Made by a program: the position numbers and the translations under genes. Shown here one piece after another: positions 34,730 through 40,793 of a stretch of DNA of 40,793 bases. Origin of the DNA: Nocardia carnea (lineage in GTDB: Bacteria; Actinomycetota; Actinomycetes; Mycobacteriales; Mycobacteriaceae); assembly GCF_029869215.1 (NCBI RefSeq), contig NZ_JARWPM010000258.1, positions 1 to 40,793 of the forward strand, read 5' to 3'. Below the pieces are notes generated by a model that was not told the origin of the DNA, did no database searches, and saw only the letters and a program-made list of their open reading frames with translations. Within the stretch, counting starts at the first letter, position 1. Every line of letters starts with the position of its first letter.

Positions 34730-36067
34730 GTGACAGTTGAGCTGCTGATTCTGCTGGTCGTCATTGTCACCGCGCTGGCTTTCGACTTCACCAACGGCTT
34801 CCACGACACCGCCAACGCCATGGCCACCTCCATCGCCACGGGGGCGTTACGTCCCAAGGTCGCCGTGGGTCTTTCCGCTTCGCTCAACCTGGTCGGCGCG
34901 TTCCTGTCGGTCGCCGTGGCCGCCACCGTGGCCGAGGGAATCATCCGGCTCGACGAGGTCTCCGGGCACGACCTGCTCGTCATCGTCTACGCGGGGCTCG
35001 TCGGCGGCATCCTCTGGAACCTGCTGACGTGGCTGTTCGGGTTGCCGTCCAGTTCCTCCCACGCGCTCTTCGGCGGACTCATCGGCGCCACCATGGCCGC
35101 GCTCGGCTGGAGCGGGGTGATCTGGGGCGGCGAACAAGGCGGCGTGCTCTACAAGATCGTGCTACCCGCGGTGCTGGCACCGATGATCGCCGGGGTGGTG
35201 ACGACCATCGGGACCTGGTCGGTGTACCGGATCACCCGCTCTTCCGAAGAAGACAAGGTGACCACCGGTTTCCGCTGGGGGCAGATCGGGTCCGCCTCCC
35301 TGGTCTCGTTGTCGCACGGCACCAACGACGCCCAGAAAACCATGGGCGTGATCTTTCTGGCACTGGTCGCGTACGGCGAGATCACGCCGGACGACCCGAT
35401 GCCGTTCTGGGTGATGGCCGCCTGCGCGCTGGCCATCGCCGCCGGGACCTACCTGGGCGGCTGGCGGATCATCCGGACGCTGGGCAAGGGTTTGGTCGAG
35501 ATCGAATCCCCGCAGGGGTTCTCGGCCGAATCGGCCTCGGCGGCCATCATCCTGACGTCCGCGCATTTCGGGCTGCCACTGTCGACCACCCAGACCGTCA
35601 CCGGCGCGATCCTCGGCACCGGGGTCGGCCGTGGTGCGGAGGTCCGCTGGGGGGTGATGGGCCGGATGGCGGTCGCCTGGCTGCTGACCCTGCCGGCCGC
35701 GGGAATCGTGGGCGCCGTCTGCTGGGCGCTGGCGTACTTCATCGGCGGACTCGCCGGGATCCTGATCGTTTTCGCGCTGCTGGTGGTGCTGGCCGGGCTG
35801 ATCTACCGACGGTCGCTGCGCGACAAGGTGTCCAGCCATAATGTCAACGATCCGGAGCCGCCCGCGGCGGGCATCGCGGCGGACGCATCAGGGTCGCCGC
35901 CCGGCGTGCCGCAGGATCCGACGGGCGCCTCGACACAACAGCCCATCGCGGGCACGCCGCACCGGCCCGTTGCGGACCCGTCGCAACGAGCCGTTGCCGG
36001 CTCGCCGCAACAGCCCGTTGCCGGCTCGCCGGCGAAAGCCCGGCCCACTGCCGAGGAGGACTCCTGA
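34730..36067 (+). CDS. pitA: inorganic phosphate transporter, PiT family
   Basis: A 445-residue low-affinity phosphate:proton (metal-phosphate) symporter. Both PiT signatures are present: FDFTNGFHDTANAMATSIATG near the N-terminus and SLSHGTNDAQKTMGVI in the middle. About ten hydrophobic helices are visible. Residues after about 370 form a Pro-rich cytosolic tail with four 8-residue repeats. GTG 34730 follows CACAAT (34717-34722) at a distance that suits a leaderless transcript; an upstream ATG at 34721 is out of frame. The stop overlaps the next start as TGATG. The block resembles Rv0545c-Rv0543c. Confidence 0.93.
   Translation: MTVELLILLVVIVTALAFDFTNGFHDTANAMATSIATGALRPKVAVGLSASLNLVGAFLSVAVAATVAEGIIRLDEVSGHDLLVIVYAGLVGGILWNLLTWLFGLPSSSSHALFGGLIGATMAALGWSGVIWGGEQGGVLYKIVLPAVLAPMIAGVVTTIGTWSVYRITRSSEEDKVTTGFRWGQIGSASLVSLSHGTNDAQKTMGVIFLALVAYGEITPDDPMPFWVMAACALAIAAGTYLGGWRIIRTLGKGLVEIESPQGFSAESASAAIILTSAHFGLPLSTTQTVTGAILGTGVGRGAEVRWGVMGRMAVAWLLTLPAAGIVGAVCWALAYFIGGLAGILIVFALLVVLAGLIYRRSLRDKVSSHNVNDPEPPAAGIAADASGSPPGVPQDPTGASTQQPIAGTPHRPVADPSQRAVAGSPQQPVAGSPAKARPTAEEDS
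35936..36031 (+). repeat. four 24-base tandem repeats in the pitA 3' end
   Basis: In frame they encode QQPIAGTP, HRPVADPS, QRAVAGSP and QQPVAGSP. The last two units are nearly identical in DNA (CCGTTGCCGGCTCGCCG shared), which suggests recent slippage. Confidence 0.85.
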
Positions 36068-36348
36068 TGTCCACACTGCTGACCCATCTGCGGGCCCTGT
36101 GGGATGTACTGCTCGCCGCGCTGATCCTGGGCGCCGGGGTGCCCATGCTCTTCGCGCTGGGAGTGCGGTGGTGGTCGGCGGCCGAGGTGACCGGCCCGGA
36201 CGGCACCGTCCGGCGCAATCCGGTCGCGCTGGCCGGTGCCGTGGCCTGCCTGCTGATCGTGCTCACCGTCGTCGTCACCGGGGTGCTGTTCGTCGCCAAG
36301 GGTTTCCTCGCCGACCGGGCCGGTATCCACCTCTTCGGGGAGTCCTGA
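36067..36348 (+). CDS. small membrane protein of the pitA operon
   Basis: A 93-residue protein with two hydrophobic helices, about residues 12-35 (VLLAALILGAGVPMLFALGVRWW) and 56-80 (ALAGAVACLLIVLTVVVTGVLFV). A polar loop with TGPDGTVRRN lies between. It resembles the Rv0544c-type protein encoded next to pitA in mycobacteria. Its role is unknown; an accessory to phosphate transport is inferred from position. ATG 36067 shares its A with the pitA stop. One base separates its stop from the next start. Confidence 0.82.
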   Translation: MSTLLTHLRALWDVLLAALILGAGVPMLFALGVRWWSAAEVTGPDGTVRRNPVALAGAVACLLIVLTVVVTGVLFVAKGFLADRAGIHLFGES

Positions 36349-36349
36349 C

Positions 36350-36685
36350 ATGGCCGCCGACCGGATGCCGCCGCAGCGAGCGGGGCTGCTCGCGCGAGTG
36401 ATCGCCTGGCTACGGGCGGGCTATCCGCAGGGTGTGCCCCGGACCGACTACGTGGCGCTGTTCGCGGTCCTGCACCGGGACCTGACCGAGACCGAGGTCG
36501 TGCTGGTGGCCGAGGAGGTGTTGCGTGATCGTGTCGACCGGGCCGAGATCACCCATGCCGAGATCGAGGCGGCAGTGAAACGGGTGGCCAGGGAAAAGGC
36601 CGGCCGCGAGGATATCGCGCGGGTCGCCTCGCATCTGGCCGCCGGGGGCTGGCCGCTGGCACCGCTGCCCGGGGACCTGTCGTGA
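36350..36685 (+). CDS. DUF3349 domain protein (first copy)
   Basis: A 111-residue soluble alpha-helical protein of the Rv0543c-like DUF3349 family. The core is VIAWLRAGYPQGVPRTDYVALFAVLHRDLTETEV, followed by VAEEVLRDR and helices to residue 100. The mycobacterial member has a solved fold but no known function. ATG 36350 lies one base beyond the upstream stop. The stop overlaps the second DUF3349 gene as TGATG. The pair arose by tandem duplication. Confidence 0.87.
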   Translation: MAADRMPPQRAGLLARVIAWLRAGYPQGVPRTDYVALFAVLHRDLTETEVVLVAEEVLRDRVDRAEITHAEIEAAVKRVAREKAGREDIARVASHLAAGGWPLAPLPGDLS

Positions 36686-36963
36686 TGCCGCGCATGCTGT
36701 CCGCCGTGATCGACTGGCTGCGCCGCGGATACCCCGACGGTGTGCCGGAGTCGGACTACATTCCGCTGGTCGCACTGCTGCGGCGGCGGCTCACCGACGA
36801 AGAGGTCGAGCAGATCGCGACGGCGGTGCTCGATTCGCCGGGGCATCCCGTGGACCGCACCGATATCCGGGTGATGATCACGAAGGTCACCGATGAATTG
36901 CCGTCCGAAACCGACGTCGGGCGGGTGCTCTCCCGGCTGGACCCGCCACACTGGCCGGACTGA
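36685..36963 (+). CDS. DUF3349 domain protein (second copy)
   Basis: A 92-residue paralogue of the preceding gene: VIDWLRRGYPDGVPESDYIPLVALLRRRLTDEEVEQIATAVL. It is shorter at both ends and ends RLDPPHWPD. The WLR-GYP-GVP-DY core is shared with the first copy, while the second halves differ clearly, so duplication is not recent. ATG 36685 overlaps the previous stop; GTG 36682 is an in-frame alternative. Last gene of the pitA operon. Confidence 0.85.
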   Translation: MPRMLSAVIDWLRRGYPDGVPESDYIPLVALLRRRLTDEEVEQIATAVLDSPGHPVDRTDIRVMITKVTDELPSETDVGRVLSRLDPPHWPD

Positions 36964-36984
36964 CCCCGGCCGCCCGCCCTCGAC

Positions 36985-37037
36985 ATTGTTTGCTAACCCC
37001 GTTATGGCAGCTTGCGAATAAGTTCTAAGCTGGACAT
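36985..37037 (+). promoter_or_regulatory. ramB promoter region with possible autoregulatory boxes
   Basis: TAAGCT (37026-37031) lies six bases before ATG 37038, fitting a leaderless start. TTTGCTAAC (about 36989-36997) and CTTGCGAAT (37011-37019) loosely resemble the RamB box core with TTTGC. Neither match is exact. Confidence 0.35.
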
Positions 37038-38444
37038 ATGGCCAAGACATATGTCGGCGCCCGGCTCCGGCAACTGCGGACCGAACGCGGGCTCAGCCAG
37101 GTGGCGCTGGCTCAGCAACTGGAGATATCGGCGAGCTACCTCAACCAGATCGAACACGATGTCCGGCCGCTCACCGTACCGGTGCTGCTGCGGATCAGCG
37201 AGGTGTTCGGCGTCGAGGCGACCTTCTTCTCGCCGCAGGACGATACCCGGCTCATCGCCGAACTCCAGGAAGTGGTGATGGACCAGGAGCTCGGTATCGA
37301 GGCCGACGCCCGGGAGATCGCGGAAATGGTGTCCGCCCATCCGAGCATGGCCCGCGCCCTGGTCAATATGCACAACCGCTACCGCAACACCAGTGCCCAA
37401 CTGGCCGCCGCGACCGAGGACCGATTCGCCGACGGCGCGGGCAGTGCCACCATCAGCAAACCGCACGAAGAAGTGCGGGACTACTTCTATCAGCGGCAGA
37501 ACTATATTCACCCGCTCGATACCGCCGCCGAGGAACTGGCCAACCGCATCCGCTTCCACGGCGGTGACGCGCACAGCGAAATCCCCAAGGTGCTGCGCAG
37601 CCACGGGGTGCGGATCATGGAACGGATCGACCTGGGCGAAGGCGTCCTGCACCGCTACGACCCGGAACACCGGGTCCTCGAAATCGCCCCACACCTCTCC
37701 GGTGGGCAGCGGCTGTTCAAACTGGCGGCGGAACTGGCCTATTTCGAATGCGGACCGCTGTTGGAGAAGCTCGTCGACGAAGGGAATTTCTCCGGTCCGG
37801 ACGCGCGCCGGCTGGCGCTGCTGGGCCTGGCGAACTATTTCGCGGCGGCGACGGTACTGCCCTATACCTATTTCCACGAGGTCGCCGAGGATTTTCGCTA
37901 CGACATCGAACGGCTCTCGGCGTTCTTCGCGCAGAGTTACGAGACGATCTGCCATCGGCTGTCCACCCTGCAGCGTCCCGAACTGCGCGGGGTCCCGTTC
38001 TCGTTCGTCCGGGTGGATCGCGCCGGGAATATGTCGAAACGGCAGTCCGCCACCGGTTTTCATTTCTCATCCAGCGGTGGCACCTGCCCGCTGTGGAATG
38101 TGTACGAGACCTTCGCCTACCCCGGCAAGATCATGACGCAGATCGCGCAGATGCCGGACGGCCGCAAATACCTGTGGGTGGCCCGCACCGTCGAACGCCG
38201 CGCGACCCGTTACGGCCAGCCCAGTAAAACCTTCGCCATCGGATTGGGTTGCGAGATCCGGCATGCCCCGCGGGTGGTGTACGCGGACGGGATCGACCTG
38301 CGGGAAGTCAACGCCACACCGATCGGCGCGGGCTGCCGGGTCTGCGATCGGGCCAATTGCCCGCAGCGTGCCTTCCCGCCGCTGGGTAAAACCCTCGATA
38401 TCAGCGAACACCGCAGTTCGGTCTCGCCGTACGTCCTGAAATAG
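37038..38444 (+). CDS. ramB: RamB-type regulator of acetate/glyoxylate metabolism
   Basis: A 468-residue transcription factor that in corynebacteria and mycobacteria controls acetate-activation and glyoxylate-cycle genes. The N-terminal XRE helix-turn-helix (about 8-62, LRTERGLSQVALAQQLEI, then SASYLNQIEHD) is followed by the IrrE/ImmA-like and short-chain fatty acyl regulator domains. The C-terminus keeps the CRVCDRANCPQRAFPP cysteine motif, probably metal-binding. Full length. No isocitrate lyase gene is in the window. The leaderless promoter and TTTGC motifs upstream suggest autoregulation. Convergent with the PfkB gene. Confidence 0.93.
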   Translation: MAKTYVGARLRQLRTERGLSQVALAQQLEISASYLNQIEHDVRPLTVPVLLRISEVFGVEATFFSPQDDTRLIAELQEVVMDQELGIEADAREIAEMVSAHPSMARALVNMHNRYRNTSAQLAAATEDRFADGAGSATISKPHEEVRDYFYQRQNYIHPLDTAAEELANRIRFHGGDAHSEIPKVLRSHGVRIMERIDLGEGVLHRYDPEHRVLEIAPHLSGGQRLFKLAAELAYFECGPLLEKLVDEGNFSGPDARRLALLGLANYFAAATVLPYTYFHEVAEDFRYDIERLSAFFAQSYETICHRLSTLQRPELRGVPFSFVRVDRAGNMSKRQSATGFHFSSSGGTCPLWNVYETFAYPGKIMTQIAQMPDGRKYLWVARTVERRATRYGQPSKTFAIGLGCEIRHAPRVVYADGIDLREVNATPIGAGCRVCDRANCPQRAFPPLGKTLDISEHRSSVSPYVLK

Positions 38445-38449
38445 GCGGT

Positions 38450-39403
38450 TCAGGCCGATTCGGAATTCGATACGGGCGTATCCAATTCCTCGACCACTAC
38501 GGTCGGTGCGAGATGGCCGCGCAGCCGCCGGTCGATCTCGCCCGCGATCGGGATGACCACCGAGGCGGCCGAGGTCGCGACCGCGTCCGTCAGGATCTCC
38601 GGCCAATCCGGGGAATCCGTACGCGACAACGCGTTGATCACGGCCGCGGAAACGGGATCGCCCGCGCCCGTGGGGTTTCCGGTGAGCGGTTCGGGAAGGT
38701 AGGCGTTCCATGCGCCGTCGGGTGTCACGGCCACCATGCCCAGCGACCCTCGGGTGACGATCACCGCCCCGACCCCGCGATCGACCAGCGGCCGGGCCGT
38801 GGCCAGCAGCGCGGCCGGCGTATCGGCACTGGATTTGGTGAGCGATTCGAATTCGGTGATTCCCGGCAGCAACACCACTCCCGGCACCCGCGAGGCCATC
38901 CGGAGTGCGGGTCCGTCCAGGTCGCAGACCGTGGGCACACCCGCCTCGAGCGCGGACTGGGCGATCCGGGCGGGTAGGCCGGGATCGATACCGTCGGGGA
39001 GCGAGCCGGCGATCACCAGCCCCGAGATATGCGCCAGGTTCCCCGAAACCCGCACCTCGAGCTGTTCGGAGGCATGCGGATTCGCCACTCGCGCACCGGG
39101 TTCGCGCAAGGCGGTCGCGGTGCCGGTATCCGATTCGCTGATCACGACGGTGCGCCGGACCCACGGCAGCGCGTGGACGAAATCCACCGGCAACTCCGCT
39201 TCCGCGGCGGCGGCGAAGGCGTGATCGGCGAATCCCGTCGCCCGGGCGTAGCGGCCCAGCTGGTTGAGTACGCGGGCCACATTGATGCCCTTACCGCCCA
39301 GGCGCTGCTCCACCGAGCGCACCCGATGCGTCCGGCCGCGGGCGAAATTCTCGACCCGGTAGGTCACATCGTAGGCGGGATTCATTGTTACGGTGAGGAT
39401 CAC
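38450..39403 (-). CDS. PfkB family sugar kinase (1-phosphofructokinase-like)
   Basis: A 317-residue ribokinase-fold kinase. The start MILTVTMNPAYDVTY and QRLGGKGINVARVLNQLG are typical of the FruK/tagatose-6-phosphate kinase branch, which phosphorylates a phosphosugar. The anion-hole and catalytic motif is TGNPTGAGDP with base Asp249. No PTS genes are near, so the fructose-1-phosphate role is not supported by context. GTG 39403 is chosen by family alignment; longer starts add Arg-rich noise, and no strong ribosome binding site is visible. The stop lies 5 bases from that of ramB. Confidence 0.87.
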   Translation of the reverse strand: MILTVTMNPAYDVTYRVENFARGRTHRVRSVEQRLGGKGINVARVLNQLGRYARATGFADHAFAAAAEAELPVDFVHALPWVRRTVVISESDTGTATALREPGARVANPHASEQLEVRVSGNLAHISGLVIAGSLPDGIDPGLPARIAQSALEAGVPTVCDLDGPALRMASRVPGVVLLPGITEFESLTKSSADTPAALLATARPLVDRGVGAVIVTRGSLGMVAVTPDGAWNAYLPEPLTGNPTGAGDPVSAAVINALSRTDSPDWPEILTDAVATSAASVVIPIAGEIDRRLRGHLAPTVVVEELDTPVSNSESA

Positions 39404-39509
39404 GAGAACCACTGTCCACGAGAGTCGGCACACCGCAAATCCGGGCCGGCGGCGTGCGGGGGCGATTTCCGTTGCGGGCCGGGCCGGGCCCGCTGGGGGT
39501 GTGCCGTAT

Positions 39510-40511
39510 TCAGATCGCCGCCTCCGCGGGAAAGGCGACGGTGATCCGCCCGAGCCGGCCGTTGCGGGCCGCCACCATTTCCGCCGCGACCGCGAGCGCG
39601 GTTTCGGTGGCGGTCGCGGCACCGATATCCATACCCGCGGGTGCGTGCAGCCGCGCCAGCGAGGCCTCGTCGAATCCGCTGGCGCGCAGATCGTCGATAC
39701 GGCGGGCGCAGCCGACAGCCGAGCCCACCGCCCCGATATAACCCACCTCGGGTAGTCGCAGCGCCACCGTGAGCAGCGGGATCTCGAACTGCGGGTCGTG
39801 GGTGGCCAGCACGATACCGGTGGTCGAATCCACCTCGCCCTCGCCGACCAGCACGTTCAGATACCGGTGCGGCCAATCGCAGACGACCTCCGCGCCGGGA
39901 AACGATTCGGGGACGGCGAAAGCGGGCCGGGGATCACAGATGGCCACCCGGTAGCCGAGCAGCTGGGCCTGCGCCGACAACGCGGCGGTGGTCGTATTCG
40001 CGCCGAAGATCACCAGCAGCGGCGGCGGCGCGAACGACGCCACGAAAATATCGGACTGCGGCAGCGAGACCAGTTCGGTGGCGTGCCGTTTATCGGTGAT
40101 CAGATGCTGCCCGATCATTCCGGGCTCCGGATTCCAGACGACGGTGAAAACGGTGACCCGCCGATGCTCGGCTATTTCGGTGGCGATGGTCGGGAATTCC
40201 GGGAAATGGCCGCGGGAGAACGGTTCGGTGAACACATCGATGATCCCGCCCTCGCCGGCCGATTCGGCACCGGGCACGGTGAGGCGGTGTAATGCGCGCT
40301 GACCGGTCCGTGCCGACTGCACGGTCGCCTCGTACACGGTGTCCTCGATACCGGTGGACGCCATGGATCCGTAGATCATCCCGTCCGGGTCCACGAGGAT
40401 CGCCGTACCCACCGGGATATCCACCTGACCACCGGTGCGCACGATGGTGGCCAGCCCGCCGGTCCGGCCGGAACGCCACACCTGCAGCAGGTCGTCGACG
40501 ATGTCGCGCAT
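39510..40511 (-). CDS. XdhC family protein
   Basis: A 333-residue protein of the XdhC/CoxI family, which matures molybdenum enzymes by binding and sulfurating the cofactor. The N-terminal XdhC domain reads MRDIVDDLLQVWRSGRTGGLATIVRTGG. The C-terminal Rossmann-like domain has LLVIFGANTTTAALSAQAQLLGYRVAICDPR and YIGAVGS, then ARLHAPAGMDIGA. No molybdenum hydroxylase gene is in the window, so its client is unknown. ATG 40511 is preferred because GGAG lies six bases upstream; GTG 40529 is the alternative. A TAGGGT -10-like box lies at 40599-40594. Confidence 0.9.
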   Translation of the reverse strand: MRDIVDDLLQVWRSGRTGGLATIVRTGGQVDIPVGTAILVDPDGMIYGSMASTGIEDTVYEATVQSARTGQRALHRLTVPGAESAGEGGIIDVFTEPFSRGHFPEFPTIATEIAEHRRVTVFTVVWNPEPGMIGQHLITDKRHATELVSLPQSDIFVASFAPPPLLVIFGANTTTAALSAQAQLLGYRVAICDPRPAFAVPESFPGAEVVCDWPHRYLNVLVGEGEVDSTTGIVLATHDPQFEIPLLTVALRLPEVGYIGAVGSAVGCARRIDDLRASGFDEASLARLHAPAGMDIGAATATETALAVAAEMVAARNGRLGRITVAFPAEAAI

Positions 40512-40593
40512 CAACAGCTCCGATCCCACCGTGCGACGGAGGGCAGGCGCTCACCATCGGCACCCGTCACCGATGACCGCGCACGTGACGGAC

Positions 40594-40599
40594 ACCCTA
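40594..40599 (-). promoter_or_regulatory. -10-like box of the xdhC-family gene
   Basis: TAGGGT on the minus strand, about 83 bases upstream of ATG 40511. No matching -35 box is clear. Confidence 0.3.
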
Positions 40600-40671
40600 G
40601 CGTTGTTCAGTGAGAATTTGGCACGGCTGCGAAAATCTTGTCGGGCGCGCACATGAATGCTGTGTATATTT

Positions 40672-40793
40672 GCGCCGCCTTCGGCGGCGCGGGGGGTGGG
40701 GCCCCCCTGGTGGGGCCGCGGGGGGGGGGGGGGGGCGGGGGGGCCGCCGGCCCCCGGCCCCCCCGCGCGCGGCCGCGCGCCCCGGGGCCCCCG
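40672..40793. other. hairpin and G/C homopolymer at the window end
   Basis: GCGCCGCC (40672-40679) and GGCGGCGC (40683-40690) form an 8-pair hairpin. From there to the end the sequence is runs of G and C, including a G run of about 15. No gene is present, and base calls here are doubtful; this looks like the edge of a contig. Confidence 0.6.

Noticed and set aside
31426..34983. Minus-strand frame of 1185 codons opposite fadE5, the exporter and pitA
   Set aside because: Low-complexity His-, Arg- and Gly-rich antisense of three clearly real genes.
36989..37019. Firm RamB binding boxes
   Set aside because: The TTTGC-like words match the known box only loosely; kept as a low-confidence regulatory note.
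40573..40656. 27-codon frame beginning MTAHVTDTLALFSENLARLRK near the right end
   Set aside because: It resembles the first helix of an XRE regulator, but stops at once and runs into poor-quality sequence; too little to call.

Overview
The window looks like ordinary chromosome from a high-GC actinobacterium, most likely Nocardia or another member of the Nocardiaceae. The evidence is strong G/C bias at third codon positions, many GTG starts, several probable leaderless promoters, a RamB-type regulator, a FadE5-type acyl-CoA dehydrogenase and a short mycobacterial-type phosphatidylserine decarboxylase. The order psd-pssA-groEL2-prolyl oligopeptidase-lpd-CMD protein-ramB matches, with gaps and insertions, the Mycobacterium tuberculosis stretch from about Rv0436c to Rv0465c. 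The pitA block resembles Rv0545c-Rv0543c. These comparisons are from memory, not from a search.

Layout. Positions 1-2.6 kb: a candidate 52-residue small protein, a SRPBCC protein, a fabH-like gene broken by an in-frame stop, and a GlsB/YeaQ membrane protein. 2.7-5.6 kb: phospholipid synthesis pair psd-pssA, then a Clp_N/HTH protein behind two palindromic operators, then a small unknown protein. 5.7-9.4 kb: a Tat-exported amidase and groEL2 with two CIRCE boxes. 9.5-10.7 kb: a decayed regulator-SDR pair (internal deletion, then an amber codon). 10.9-14.1 kb: two overlapping CNNM/CBS membrane proteins and a PNPOx-like protein. 14.4-21.5 kb: prolyl oligopeptidase, tetR-hydrolase, ZIP transporter, NADP oxidoreductase, AraC regulator. 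21.6-27.4 kb: lpd with a strong terminator, a divergent tetR/aldo-keto reductase pair with its palindrome, CMD protein, polysaccharide deacetylase, and a SRPBCC-arsR operon. 27.6-33.3 kb: XRE/TPR regulator, patatin, VOC protein, NERD-like membrane protein, fadE5-like gene. 33.4-40.5 kb: Bcr/CflA exporter, the pitA-membrane protein-DUF3349-DUF3349 operon, ramB, a PfkB sugar kinase and an XdhC-family protein. The last 120 bases are G/C homopolymer of doubtful quality.

Co-operation. Psd uses the product of PssA to make phosphatidylethanolamine. Lpd, FadE5 and RamB all belong to acyl-CoA, 2-oxoacid and acetate/glyoxylate metabolism. Small regulator-target modules dominate the rest: tetR-hydrolase, tetR/AKR, SRPBCC-arsR and araC-oxidoreductase.

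I found no phage, IS element, CRISPR array, tRNA, rRNA or defence island. I see no clear new biological system. The strongest unexplained signals are the paired operators over the start of the Clp_N/HTH gene, the interleaved inverted repeats at 26212-26265, the decayed modules, and the antisense C-terminal extension of the oxidoreductase over the ZIP gene.
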